Source: Agrocybe praecox
Lineage: Eukaryota > Basidiomycota > Agaricomycetes > Agaricales > Agrocybaceae
DNA: 64,000 bases
Assembly: GCA_964017145.1 (NCBI GenBank)
Contig: OZ024845.1
Coordinates: 3,038,001-3,102,000 of the forward strand
Direction: 5' to 3'
Shown here one piece after another: positions 36,561 through 49,075 of the stretch. The position numbers were made by a program, and so were the translations under genes. Each line of letters opens with the position of its first letter. Positions within the stretch are counted from its first letter, which is position 1. The notes beneath the pieces were generated by a model. The model was not told the origin of the DNA and ran no database searches. It saw nothing but the letters and a program-made list of their open reading frames with translations.

Positions 36561-37049
36561 GCACACGTTCTGCAGTTCTCTGGCGATTTGGACCTTGGTC
36601 TCTTTCTTATGCAAGGTGAGGGGACTGTAAACGATATAATTCTTAGACCAGCATCATAATTCTCAGATGGGCTTTCCTACTTTTCGCCGAGAATACGCAC
36701 AGGCTATGAAGTGGTCGCACCCGAATGCGTAAGAGGGCATTAAAAGCCTCCTAGATCCTCGATTACTGTCTATTTTCTTTCGTTTATCTCGTTTTGTGTA
36801 TGTCTTTTTTTCGACTATTTCTTTCACTTCACGTCAGTTTCTATGGCTCTTTGCTTTCATTCTCCCTTTCCTACGCATTTCATCTCTCTCTCTCTCATCG
36901 TCGCTCCCGGAATAAGTTTTTTTTTCTCTTAATTATTATCCGTATATTCTTCAGAGTGCATAGATACAAAAGATGCTTACATACATTATAAAACGCCCGC
37001 AGGACGGAAAATAAAACTCAACGAATGTAATCGAAAAGCAAAGTTCGTT
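36561..37049. other. Flank between hAT-like element 2 and the family C block
   Basis: The first part resembles the continuation of the tandem unit interrupted at 34999. The rest is T-rich with no recognised gene. Confidence 0.35.
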
Positions 37050-39455
37050 TGGAAAACGTCGATCGAAGCAGAACACGACATTCAACGCGGACGAGTGATG
37101 GGCTCAACGGAGTGCCAGCATCGAGGGATCAATGGTATGACGAGGCAAGTTTGGCAGGAGATCACATCAAGGGGAGGACAGGAGGAGGAAGTACAAGGTA
37201 TTGCGAGCGTGAAAGAAGCACAAAAACGAGTGACAAGGCAACACACAGGGATGTAGTAACTTGGATGGGCGAGATAACACAGAAGAACGACCATGTGATG
37301 GACGGACATGCAGGTTGAGGCCTTGAGGGACGTTGTTCTCCGGTCTCGCAGGAATGAGTGTTGGTGTGATGTGTTCTCGGTTCACCAAGAAGAGAGAGGC
37401 TGGAAGAAACTGTCATTGATTCCGAGTCCAGCTTGTCGTTCCTGTCAAAGCGTCCCAAGTTCTAGCGCGTCGCATCCCATGTATTTCACATAAATGAAGG
37501 TGTTCCTCAAACATTCGCGTCCTATTCAAGTGGTTTGGTACGCAAATCAACAAGTAAGGAGAGATCGAGAGCTCACGCGTTCACAAATTGATAGATGCAG
37601 GACAAACAGGATGATCATGCCACCTGGGGGCATGACACAGACGGAGAATGTAGGAATGATGGAAGGAGAGGTGGACAAGTTGAGGATACATTGTCATTGT
37701 TGAATGTTGAACCATCGAAAGAGGGAAAATCATTGATATAAGATATGTAGGGGAGCATTGACTGTTTGGCACGAAAGGAGCATTGGAAGGTGTTCGACCA
37801 ATGGCAGGGCGGGAGTTTATGCGTGCGAGAAAATGGACCAGCAAAACAAGGATGATCAAGAGTCAATGGAGCAGATGGATCACTGGCTACATCAAATACG
37901 AGGAGAAAGGTGTGTGAGGCTAGACTTCAGGTAATCGGGATGGCACGGCAGAACAGGAGATGTGAGATGTGTCGGCATCTGAGACAGCCGACAAGCGCGA
38001 GTTGGGCAAGTTTCTGAGAATCCAAGGTCGAAGGAGTAGGGACGTATGTTGATCGAAAGAAATAGAAGCTTGGAGTCAGGAAAATAGATGGATGCGAACG
38101 GAGTTTGGAGTGACCGAATGTCATCACACCCAAGTATTTTCTATCAACGACATCTTTCAAGTACATCCTATTCTCATTTGGTCCGAAAGTCGAATCAAAA
38201 AGATAAAGAGAGAGGGAGTGACGAGTGCGCAGACGGGCACACTGAAAGACAGAATAAGACAAAGGGGTAGATAAATTAGAGGGTTAGCACTCTTCATGTT
38301 GGCCAAGAAAGCGACAGAGGCTTATCAAAGTGGGCAGCGTAAAGAGCCGACTAGCGACAGGCACAGTACAAAAGAGCAAGGAGAGAAGCAAGAGGCTCGA
38401 GGGAACCCATTCCCTTGGAGGAAGACGACTCGATATAAGGGGTATGAGGATGAGCGCCGGGATGACGCGGAAGAGCCACAAAATTAGGGATCGGGGTGGT
38501 TATCAGACAGAGCGTAAGAGACACGATCGGCATCGAGGGCACGTCATTGGGACTGGTCATGTTGGGGGAGGAAGAAGAGGGGAACGGCGATATAAGCTGA
38601 GGACAACACGGATGAACGCGATCGAAAGGGCCGAATCGGAAGAGGATGATCGGGGGAGGGGAAATGAAGGGGCTTGCAGGAAAAGGAAAAGCAGAGAGTG
38701 CGTATGCATATGGCTTGATGGACTGCCAGGATGGAAGGTACAAGGAAGTAATATGTCCCAAACCAAGACGATTATTGTCGGTTATCAGAGGATGACGTAC
38801 AAGAAGGCACTGGTGTTGACAGAGAGGGAGGGTACGCCGTTGGTATGTTGGTATAGCGCGTAGGGTTGACTAATAGCGGGAATCGATTTGGTCAAAACGA
38901 TGTAAGGTCCAAGGTAGGAGTGAGGGAAAACGAGTCTTGTGGTGTATTGAGGTGGACTGTACATATGATGAGGCAGATTTTGCAGAAAACAGTGGGGCAG
39001 ACGAAAATTCAACAAATCATATACATAGGTAAAAGCACAGGCCGACGATGGAATGGACCGCGGAGAACCGGAAACACATCGATCTGCGATTGGACGAGGT
39101 GGAGCTCAGCACGTCTCTATCCACGCTGCATCAAACGTCCTCTATCCCTCGCATTACGCATACACTGTCGTCGCACGTCGGTTGCCGCCATTCGAGAGCC
39201 AATTTTCCGTGAACAGTCGGATTGTCAGTTTTCATAGAGAGTGCGGTATTTGATGCAGATGAGCGACAGGGACAGCAGAAAAGGACGGTGGGATTGAGAA
39301 TAAGGAGACTCTCACGAATGGGCAACATATTGATGGGACTCGGGACTGGCAGGAGAATTCTGAGAGTTGAAGATCGGGTGTGTTCACCACTGGAGTCCAT
39401 GTACACGAACGACAGGAGCAACAGGGAGAGGTGGGTTTGGATCAAGAATCAAGGG
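37050..39455 (+). repeat. Mosaic repeat family C, copy A
   Basis: It starts near a segment with CATCGAGGGATCAATGGTAT, which recurs at 39465, and ends with the block containing CGTCGGTTGCCGCCATTC and TTGATGCAGATGAGCGACAG, which recurs at 40360 and 41570-41670. It is purine-rich on the plus strand. A 177-codon frame (38330-38863) has no known domain. Confidence 0.65.
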
Positions 39456-40461
39456 CACCGGCGTCGAGGGATCAATGGTATAACGAGGTGGTTTACATGG
39501 AGGTCACGTAAAGAAGGTAAAACTACAAGGGTGAAAGAAGCAGAAAAAGGAGCGACAAAGCAACACACAAGGTCGTAGTACTTTGGATGGACAGGATAGC
39601 ACCGAAGAATGACTGGGTGACGGACGGAAGTGCAGGTTTAGGGACATGTTCTCAGATCTCGCAAGGAGAGATGGTGTGATGTATTCCTACTTCTCCATTC
39701 ACAAAGAAGAGAGGGGGGCCGGAAATGACATTGTCCGTCAAGCGCACACATTTTATTCAAGTGGTATGGTACAAAAGTTAACGAAGTACAGAAAGTTCGA
39801 GAGCTCACACGTTCACGATTGATGGGCGCAGGACAGACATAATGATCATGTCAGCAGAGGGCATGACATGGGCAGAGAACGACGGAACGACAGAAGAAGA
39901 GCTAGACAAGTCGAAGGGACGTCGTCATTCTTGAATGGACGGGATGACGTAGCTGCGCTGGCAGAGCGGGAGAGGTATTTGACGTGGGTGAGCGAGCAGG
40001 AGTTGAGAAGAGCAACAACCAGAAAGTGACGGATGGTCGAAAAAAGATGACAAGACGTACGTCATTGGGACTGGCAAGGCGAACGGCGAGACAAACCGAG
40101 GACAACGCGGACACAAGGAAGAACGAAACAGGATAGTCGATAGGGGCCTACAGGAAGGATCTCACGGCTTCAGTTTGCCAGGGTGATAATGCACTTAGGT
40201 ACAACACACACAGATGACAAATTGACGAATGGCCCGGACAGGGAAAGCAAGCAGGGACGACTGTCAAGGTAATAGCAGGGATCAGAGAGCTCAGAGGACA
40301 AGAGCTTTGATTCCCCATCCTTCGCACAATGCCATCCTACTTTTGGTTTTGTAGCACGTCGGTTGCTGCAATTCAAGAACCAATGTTCCATGAACGGATG
40401 GGTCGTCCGCGCCAGTTTTCAGAGAGCACGGCTTTTGATGCGGACGAGCGACAGGCACAGT
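39456..40461 (+). repeat. Mosaic repeat family C, copy B
   Basis: A shortened copy of 37110-39250: GTCGAGGGATCAATGGTATA, then GAGCGACAAAGCAACACACA, then near 40355-40450 the CACGTCGGTTGCTGCAATTC and GATGCGGACGAGCGACAGG segments. It is cut at 40461 by the inverted-repeat element that follows. Confidence 0.65.
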
Positions 40462-41318
40462 CACTAACTACTGACAGAATCATGCATGAGTTCCTGGTAG
40501 TTGCCCAATTAAGATGATGCATCCACAGCGGAAATGGCCACAAGGCCCAAAGTCATGTATCAGGGTGACCAACAGTGACTAGAGAGCTGTAGTTATGTGA
40601 AAATCATGTGATCTGGTGCACAGCCACCAAAAATCAAAGTTGTAGAGAAAAATTCAAAAGTTATGGTAAATATTTTTTATTACATAATAATCAACGGTTC
40701 AGCCACAAAACGCAAAATATCCGCAGAAAGCCGGATACAAATCAAAATAAAAGATTGAAATATTTATAGCAAGCTAAAAATAAATTCTAAAATCATCAAA
40801 AAATGTGTTTTATACCGTTTTAGGCTTGAACTAATCAAATATGTAAAGTGTTCTAAAAATAAATCGCGCTAAAAATAGACTTATCTTTTATCTAGTCTTA
40901 TCTCAGTCCCATCTATTATCTATCAAAGGCCTTTATCTCAAAATCTCAAAGTCCAAAGTCCTCTTGCCTTATTGGGTTGTTTGGATGTGACATCACTCAA
41001 AGGCCTTGTTTGTTTTGTATCCTGCATGCCCCTGCCTGCTGACATCATTATTTATTATTTGTTTGTATTTGAGGCCATATAAACATATGAGTGGAGCCCA
41101 AACATGTAAATAGAGGCAAGCAAAAAGTCATGTGCATAGATTTTGATCCCATCAAATATAAACACATGACTATCAGGTGATAAGTCACAAACAGTCACAA
41201 TAAGCCAGCCAGAGGGCTTGATACATGAATTTGGGCCACTAGGCCACGGCCACTGTGGATGCATCACCTTAATTGGGCAATTACCAGAACTTGATGCATA
41301 AATCTGTCCGCACTGGCT
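40462..41318. mobile_element. 857-bp inverted-repeat element with 8-bp flanking duplication
   Basis: The two ends form an imperfect inverted repeat of about 95 bp that includes TTGCCCAATTAAG, GATGCATCCACAG and TTCATGTATCA-like stretches. GGCACAGT flanks it at 40454-40461 and 41319-41326. The interior is AT-rich with no coding capacity, in contrast to the purine-rich repeat around it. The 8-bp duplication suggests hAT, but the extreme ends pair poorly. Confidence 0.7.
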
Positions 41319-41326
41319 GGCACAGT

Positions 41327-41995
41327 ATAAGACGAAAAGGACGGTTGGATTGCCAGAGCAGGGGGAAAGAAGGATCTACGATGAGGCAAGCTCAAGGGCA
41401 TGGACAACATACATACATAGATGAAAGCAGAGGCCGACGATGGGATGGACCAGAGAGAACCGGAAACACACTCGTCGGTGTACATACATGTTGCCTCAGC
41501 GTGTCTCCACCCATGCTGTATTAAATATCACCCATCCCTTGCATTAAGCATAAACCGTCGTCCTACTTTCGGAATCGTAGCGTGTCGGTTTCCACAATTC
41601 AAGCAACAATTTTCCATTAAACAAATGGATCGTCAGTTTTCAGAGAGCACGGTATTTGATACAGATGAGCGACAGGGACGGTAGAAAAGGACGGTGGGAT
41701 TGAGGCCGAGAAGGACCCATTCCCTCGCACTGAGGAAGAGAAGGACAGAAGGGAAGGAGGTTGAAGTGAAAGAGTTACAAGTAGGCGAACTCTCACGAAT
41801 GAGCGACAGGTTGATGGGACTTAGGACTGGCAGGAGAGTTCCGAGAGTCGCAGATCGGGTGTGGTCACTGGAGTCCATGCACACGAGCAACAGGAGTATC
41901 GGGGACTCGAGAGGTTGGTTTGAATGAATAATAGAGTGATTGTCCATCTGCAGGAGGATGTTGCATGAAAGAAGCAGCAACAAGCTATAGTCCAA
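41327..41995 (+). repeat. Mosaic repeat family C, copy C
   Basis: It carries AGGCCGACGATGGGATGGAC, seen at 39030-39060 as AGGCCGACGATGGAATGGAC, and the blocks at 41560-41680 and 41800-41900 that match 39160-39260 and 39340-39420. Confidence 0.65.
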
Positions 41996-42599
41996 CATAC
42001 CTCTGCAAAAAAAATTCCTCTGATCGCTTGCGTGAAAGTGGCATAACGCGTCCGTCGGCGCAATTCAAGAACAGATGGAAAATGAGCTATTAGATCGTCA
42101 TTTTTTCCCAATATACAGCCTGAACATTGTTCGTTTCAGGAAGGAGACCAGTGGCTAAGATGGTGTTATTCTCATCGACGGTCGAGATCAAAAAATGTCG
42201 TGTCACAGGATATCCGGACAACGCCGAGCACAGCATTGTAATGGACTTCGACGTCAACAGTCGATATTTATTCAACTGTGTTGCCCCACGAGTTGGCATC
42301 TTCTACATTTTGTTTCTTACCCTTAATATTAACCATATCTGTAATTGGTTTGTACATATTATTTCCAACACAACAAATTACTCAAAAAAATAACTAACTT
42401 GAACATTTTTTAAGAAAGCCAGCCAAAAAATAAAATCTGTTGAGTTATAAAATTCCTCTAATTTTTCATAAATATCAATAAAGTGTGCAGGCTCAAAGGA
42501 CAACTTACAACACACAGTGAGGACTTGAGACTGCATGAGGTTGAAATTATCTAGATATTTTGTCATGATGCTTGAACAAAATCAAGTCCAACAGCTTGT
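41996..42599. other. Stretch without a recognisable gene
   Basis: A change from purine-rich repeat to AT-rich sequence near 42300. Frames of 60-90 codons have no recognised domain. Confidence 0.35.
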
Positions 42600-42850
42600 T
42601 GATTAGCTTGTTACCTTGTGTTGAGTATAGGCTTCAGAGCACAGCTGTAAATTAAGAATTAAAAAGAAGGTTGGCCGGAATATTGTAGGATTGAAATTTG
42701 ACAAGAATAAAAGAACATGCTGATCAGATTTTGTCTGTCTGTTCCATAGTATTACTGGCATTGTAGCATAATATTTATTGAGAATACAATATCTACCATG
42801 TCTTTTATTGAAAAAATTTTGTCACCAATAATGGAACTTGCAACTGTGAG
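42600..42850 (+). repeat. Repeat family E, copy 2
   Basis: The counterpart of 24060-24310, located about 300 bp beyond the stop codon of NLR-2. It is more AT-rich than copy 1. Confidence 0.6.
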
Positions 42851-43161
42851 CATCTAAACTGATGGTGGATTTGAATCAAAACAAAGTCTGCATACAGAAT
42901 TTGACAAAAGGACAACCAATGGACAGTCCACATGATGTACACTAACAGGACTCAGATTATAGCAGGCAGAAGCTAGTGACAAAAATAAGATAAAAAGACA
43001 AATAAGCTGGAGAATTTGTATGTGTTGGAATTGGCTTAGCAAGTGTATTACTTACCTGAAAGATACTGATCAATTTATAAGGCAGATTAAATCACCCCTT
43101 GAACTTGACTACCCTAGTTGTATTGTCATAAATAAAATTATACATGATTAAATCTTGGCAG

Positions 43162-46100
43162 TTATACTACAATTTCCATATCAATGATAACTATACGGCC
43201 AGAGCGATATCCAAAACATATACAACTACCATAACTGCTTTGACTCAATATATCACTGTATTGAGCTGGAATCCAGCAGTGAACATTTTGTGTCAATATC
43301 CAACTCTTATCCACATATGAAGAAATGGAACTCTTAGCCAGCAACAATTGCTGCAATGGGTAAATAATATGAAATGTTGATGGAGACTTTTTCTCCACTT
43401 TGCTACCATCAGGCAAGATGGTGCTTGAAGTAATCATTTCTTCTGATTGACCTTCTACAAAATTCCAAATGCGCACAGTTTGATCATGTGATCCAAAGAC
43501 AACTCTGGTCCCATCCTGTGAGAATGCAACAGATGTTACCCAGTCTGAGTGGCCTTGAAGCTCAGCCTCCATCTGGCCTGTGATTGCATTCCAAATGCAC
43601 ACAGTTCTATCATCTGATCCAGAGACAACTCTAGTCCCATCCTGTGAGAATGCAACAGATGTTACCCAGTCTGAGTGGCCTTGAAGCTCAGCCTCCATCT
43701 GGCCTGTGATTGCATTCCAAATGCGCACAGTTTTATCATGTGATCCAGAGACAACTCTGGTCCCATCCTGTGAGAATGCAACAGATGTTATCCAGTCTGA
43801 GTGGCCTTGAAGCTCAGCCTCCATCTGGCCTGTGATTGCATTCCAAATGCGCACAGTTTTATCACGTGATCCAGAGACAACTCTGGTCCCATCCTGTGAG
43901 AATGCAACAGATTTTATGCAGTCTGAGTGGCCTTGAAGCTCAGCCTCCATCTGGCCTGTGATTGCATTCCAAATGCGCACAGTTTGATCATGTGATCCAG
44001 AGACAACTCTGGTCCCATCCTGTGAGAATGCAACAGATCTTACCCAGTTTGAGTGGCCTTGAAGCTCAGCCTCCATCTGGCCTGTTGTTGCATTCCAAAT
44101 GCACACGGTTTTATCATGTGATCCAGAGACAACTCTGGTCCCATCCTTTGAGAATGCAACAGATGTTACCTGGTCTGAGTGGCCTTGAAGCTCAGTCTCC
44201 ATCTGGCCTGTGATTGCATTCCAAATGCGCACAGTTTCATCATCTGATCCAGAGACAACTCTGGTCCCATCCTGTGAGAATGCAACAGATGTTATCCAGT
44301 CTGAGTGGCCTTGAAGCTCAGCCTCCATCTGGCCTGTGATTGCATTCCAAATGCACACAGTTTTATCACGTGATCCAGAGACAACTCTGGTCCCATCCTG
44401 TGAGAATGCAACAGATTTTATGCAGTCTGAGTGGCCTTGAAGCTCAGCCTCCATCTGGCCTGTGATTGCATTCCAAATGCGCACAGTTTGATCATGTGAT
44501 CCAGAGACAACTCTGGTCCCATCCTGTGAGAATGCAACAGATCTTACCCAGTTTGAGTGGCCTTGAAGCTCAGCCTCCATCTGGCCTGTTGTTGCATTCC
44601 AAATGCACACGGTTTTATCATGTGATCCAGAGACAACTCTGGTCCCATCCTTTGAGAATGCAACAGATGTTACCTGGTCTGAGTGGCCTTGAAGCTCAGT
44701 CTCCATCTGGCCTGTGATTGCATTCCAAATGCGCACAGTTTCATCATCTGATCCAGAGACAACTCTAGTCCCATCCTGTGAGAATGCAACAGATCTTACA
44801 TGGCCTGAGTGGCCTTGAAGCTCAGCCTCCATCTGGCCTGTTGTTGGATTCCAAATTCTCACAGTTTTATCATGTGATCCAGAGACAACTCTGGTCCCAT
44901 CACATGAGAAAGCTACAGAGGTAACACAAGCCTCACATTTCATCACAAGCTCTAATGAGCTCCATGCCTCTTCTAATCCTAAATTCACTTTTGGCACCTT
45001 AAAAACATCTGTATCATAGATTTCTCGTATCAATGACCTCTTTGGTAGCCAAACAAGTGCTGATTGGTAAACCTCCATACAGTGTTTTTCAACACATTCA
45101 AAGCTTTGGAGAAGCCATTGACGGGCATCATAAACAAGACTTTGAACATCATCCAATGTGAAGGTCTGATAAAAATATATGCATTTAACTTCTACAAATT
45201 GTTATATTATAATAGGTTACATACCAACGTAACAGTGATCATATGCTCTAATAATTTTATTGCAGTTTCTAGCTCTCCCAGAATGCTTAGACACTCTATC
45301 CAGTGCAAAAGATGCTGATTGAAGAAGTCATGAAGAGCCACTTTTAGCTTTTCAATAACATTCTTTTCAACTGTATCAAAATTCCCAATTGCTCCAAAAT
45401 GAATGGCCCAATAAAGACATGAATATTTAAGTGCTGCAGAAATTTTACCAACACTCTCTGAAGAGTTTGTTCTGTCTTTGTGTGATGTTGTAAGCTCTTC
45501 TGAGAGCTCACCCATGTTGCGCTTGAGTGACCGATTCATCTCTTTTAAACATTGCAAGGCCAATATTTCATGAGCCTTGGAAGCAACAAGTGAAGGAAAT
45601 GAGGGGCAGAGATTTGAGTTACACCGCTCATCATTGGTTATAAAGTCAGGAAATGATGCATGAAATGGAGCAACTGGAGACCCAGGCTGTGTTGGGATGT
45701 GAATAGTAGAGGCAAGAGGGGTTAAAACTGAGCTAGCATCCATTTCTGAAAGAGAATTAATAGCTGCCATTGACAATGGAATGCGAAGGAATACAATGAT
45801 AGACACAATATAATGCATAGCATTGCATTCTGGGAGCTCCAGTCCTTTGCAAGCATTTTCCAGAATTGCACCATACAGACTATCAATATGGCTTTCAAAT
45901 TTTTTGATTGATTTTTGGCCTAAGGTTATCAATGCAGATAGCCGATCTTTGTACCAGTTTCCACCATCATCAATATAGCGAGCAGCAGTTGCTGCATAAA
46001 TGAAGAGTGTCCCTGAGAGTTTGACAATACCAGATAGCTCACTAGGCAAAGGCCATTGATCTATGCCATCATTATTCTTGGTGTTAATGTCCAATAATGC

Positions 46101-48222
46101 CTTGGTAAGATATGTCTGGATATCTTTTTCAACCATATCCTTCTCAATTTCATGAAGATAAAAACAGTGCCAAGCTGCCTTTGTAGATTGAGAATCAAAA
46201 GGTTTTCGAATGTGATGTTCATCTCGACTAGCTATAAAGATCTTCAGAGGAAATTTTGCCTCTGCTTTTTCGAGAACAAGTTTGATGAAGTTGAAGACAG
46301 TGTTTACATTGTCACATTCATCAAGGGCATCAATGACAACAACTTTGTATGGCCCATTCATCATTCCAGCAGTTGCTTGAATAGGTTCATAAACAAGTTT
46401 CTGGAACTGAGCAGCCATGTTAGAGTAGGATGTTTGTGCCAGATCAGGGTCCAGTTCAATAGCCTTGACAATTTCCGATTTAATGCCAGGCGAAGCTCTA
46501 GCAAGCCCATAAGCAATAACAGGGATGATAAGACGTGCATTCGTAGTCTTTTCAGATGCACGGGACGCAAAGAAACTAGCAGCAAGCATGTTCTGCCTTG
46601 CGAGTCTCTCACAGAATGTGTGAGCAATAGTCGATTTCCCAGTTCCGGCCATACCAACCATCCAGTAGACATTTTGGCCACTAAGATCAAGTACCCAGGC
46701 TTCCAAGTCTTCGAGGACCTTGACACGAGTACCTTCCATGCAAGTTGTGGGATTACCATAAGATGACTGCCGGGTGTTATAGGACACCATTTCGTGATTT
46801 AGTTTCTCGATGGAACCTGCAGCTACATGAGCTTAATTGACCAGTAACGAAATATTGTACTTCACCAGAATTCATTCGCTATGGGTTCATAAATCAGTTT
46901 TTGCTATGATTCAGTTATTAGAAAGACTGAATACCTGTAAAATGTCGTCTACCATTTCCTCAACTTTAAGCTGAGTGTCCATCTGGAAAATAGATTAGTA
47001 TCTGATCAAGAGTACATCAGAAAGGTATGAAGATAACCTGGAAAATGTTGCATAGCATGTGTACATTCCTCAAGGACTTCAGTATAGCATCCGCGTTTTT
47101 CTTTCCCTGGGCAACACGGGATACCATTGATTGATCTTGTGATGACTCGACTGACTTGAGTTGTGTGGCAAGAGCACTTAGAAGCACGGATGATTAGGAA
47201 GTAGAAATAAGAAACATAAAGAGACGTGACATACCTGGAGAACATAACAATTCGATGATCTAACGCCCGTATGCCATTGTGTTTCTTGTACTTTTCGATG
47301 ATTGAGACGATAGCTTCCAGGCTTCGCTTCAGCTCGTCCAGCTCCTTTTCATTCCCCGAGACAGTCTGATTGATGATATCTCATCAATTAGTAGTAAACT
47401 AAATCATTGAGGACTGAATGACGTACCTCTACAAGCCCGATAATTGTTGTGATTGCGGATGTAGCTGCCTTCAACGGCGGAAATATATCAGAGCAAGCGT
47501 AAAGAGCGGCAACTACCGTCTTAAATCCTTCATAAGCAACGCCTGCCGTCGCTTTTGCCTCCTGCATTTTCGTTTTGGGACCCTCCACATCGTGATCCTG
47601 AAGCCTACCGAGCGTTCGATATTCGTCGACTAGTGGAACCATGGAGGCCGTCGTGGAAACTGCAGACAACGTGATCTTCAATTTGGCAGAAATGGGGTGG
47701 CCTTTGGTATCCGTCAAAGGAAAACCAGCCGCGTCTGACATAAAATCGTCATCGTTGATATGTACATACGTCGAAAAATACACTTACTAGCATTATCGAG
47801 GAAATCTTCAACTTTCGCCTCGTATTCTGCTACCGCATGCTTGAATAGAGATATTTTGTCTCCGAATCCACGATAGAGAACAATTTTAAGCCTAGACGAT
47901 AACTCGAATCGTCTGATTACAAGAGATGAACATCAAAAGATTCTGTAAGAGCTCAACGAAACACTCACATTTCATGGTTAACGTTCCATTCCCATTTAAG
48001 CGACGAGGAGCGAGGTACGGTGTATGCCGATTTTGCGACCTCTTTCTTCCCAACGAACAACCGTACGGAGTAGTAGGATCGTATCACCCGTTTGCCATTC
48101 TCGACGTCGCCTTCAAACTCGATATCTGTATCGATAGAGATCAGCAGAATGAAGTACATCACAGAGGTCTAATACGGACTCTGTAAAATTGCGCGAAGTT
48201 GCTGGGGTTTCGGGGTTGACAT
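43162..48222 (-). CDS. NLR-2: C2-like/NACHT/WD40 STAND receptor
   Basis: Ten exons keep phase throughout: 48222-48180, 48125-47969, 47912-47788, 47734-47427, 47365-47235, 47176-47038, 46982-46935, 46878-46866 (a 13-nt microexon), 46822-45225 and 45165-43162, giving 1521 residues. The N-terminal 110 or so residues (IEFEGDVENGKRVIRSYYSV, then FVGKKEVAKSAY) look like a C2 beta-sandwich, common at the front of basidiomycete NACHT-WD40 proteins. A helical region follows to residue 320. Walker A is GMAGTGKST (378-386), Walker B VVVIDALDEC (about 482-491) and then FIASRDE. Twelve WD40 repeats occupy about 934-1437, and a tail of about 85 residues follows. C2 domains often bind membranes, so activation could target a membrane (inference). 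The first donor (GTCCGT) and the microexon are the least certain parts. Confidence 0.92.
43417..44928 (-). repeat. Twelve near-identical 126-bp WD40 repeats
   Basis: Each 42-residue unit follows the pattern xVxSVAFSQDGTRVVSGSxD, then xTVxIWNAxTG and QMEAELQGHSx. Differences between units fall almost only at the first residues of the unit (WV, QV, CI, WI, HV), the next position (R/T/K), the residues either side of the GSxD aspartate (H/D/R and K/E/Q/R) and C/R before IW. Units 2-5 (44802-44299) are repeated as units 6-9 (44298-43795), a 504-bp duplication with about one change in the part I compared. Two 83-codon frames on the opposite strand are shadows of this repeat. Confidence 0.93.
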
Positions 48223-48392
48223 ATTGAGCAAATATCACTTGAGTGTAAGAGAGCAAGTTTGGGAAGCGAAGGTGTGTGTGGCAAGCAGTGCATCGGGACC
48301 CGGAGTCGCAGGTCTCACGCGCACGTTTGTCATTGGTGCGCTAAAATTATGCCACCTTCCAGAGGCCACCAGCCTGTCCGTGACCGACCCGT

Positions 48393-48612
48393 TTGGAACG
48401 AGCTTTTCGACTTGCCCTGTTCCCTGGAGATGTGTTTTCCATTGCAAAGGAGTTCTGGCAGTATACCGGATCGAGTCGGTTTGCAGAGAAGTATCTCTCT
48501 TTGCTGCCGGAAACGAGGACTCCGTCGACATCGCTTGCTAGTCCTGTGCCCGCGGCAAGGGTTGTGCTCAGTAAAGCCCAGACAGACATTACTCTGCCAT
48601 GAAGAAATCTGG
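48393..48612 (+). pseudogene. Cystathionine gamma-synthase fragment b (N-terminal part)
   Basis: The frame reads LERAFRLALFPGDVFSIAKE, then FWQYTGSSRFAEKYLSLLPE and ends in an out-of-frame TGA. A one-base shift then gives PDRHYSAMKKS, the same joint found at the start of the copy at 54.3 kb. It is bounded on the right by family C repeat (from about 48613) and on the left by an in-frame stop near 48377. It contains no PLP-binding or catalytic part. Confidence 0.75.
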
Positions 48613-48659
48613 CTGGCTGCCTCTTCGCTCGTCCGCGTCAAACCTTTCGATCAACAAAC

Positions 48660-49075
48660 CTTTAATCCGCCCACCTCCATCTGCTTACTCATAGGCTGCC
48701 TCAGACGTCGACACATCTCACCTCTCCTGTTCTGCCACCGCATCAGCGTCGTCCCGAATACCTGAAGTCTTGGCTCACTGACGTACCCATGCGCCATCTG
48801 CATCAACATTCAACTCTCGATTGTGCTTGTTTTACTGGTCCATTTGCTCGCACCCTGCCATCGGTCGAACACCTCAGTGCTCCCTTTGAGGAAAATGGCC
48901 GCATATCCACCATATATCACCCTCTTCCGATGGTTCAAGAATAACGACGTACCCTCGACTTGTCCACTTCTCCTTCTGTCATTCCGACATTCCCTGTCTG
49001 TACCATGCCCCGTTGAGATTGATCATCCCGTGTGTGTTGTGCCCATCGCCCGTGAACGCGTGGACTGAACTCTTA
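48660..49075 (-). repeat. Fragment of mosaic repeat family C
   Basis: It matches 37570-37990 in reverse, for example ACTTGTCCACTTCTCCTTCT, TGCTTGTTTTACTGGTCCAT and the GGCTGCCTCAGACG segment. Confidence 0.65.

Noticed and set aside
38330..38863. 177-codon plus-strand frame
   Set aside because: It lies in purine-rich family C repeat, is Arg/Lys/Glu-rich and is not kept in the other copies.
43962..44717. Two identical 83-codon plus-strand frames
   Set aside because: Antisense shadows of the WD40 repeats of NLR-2, identical because of the 504-bp duplication.
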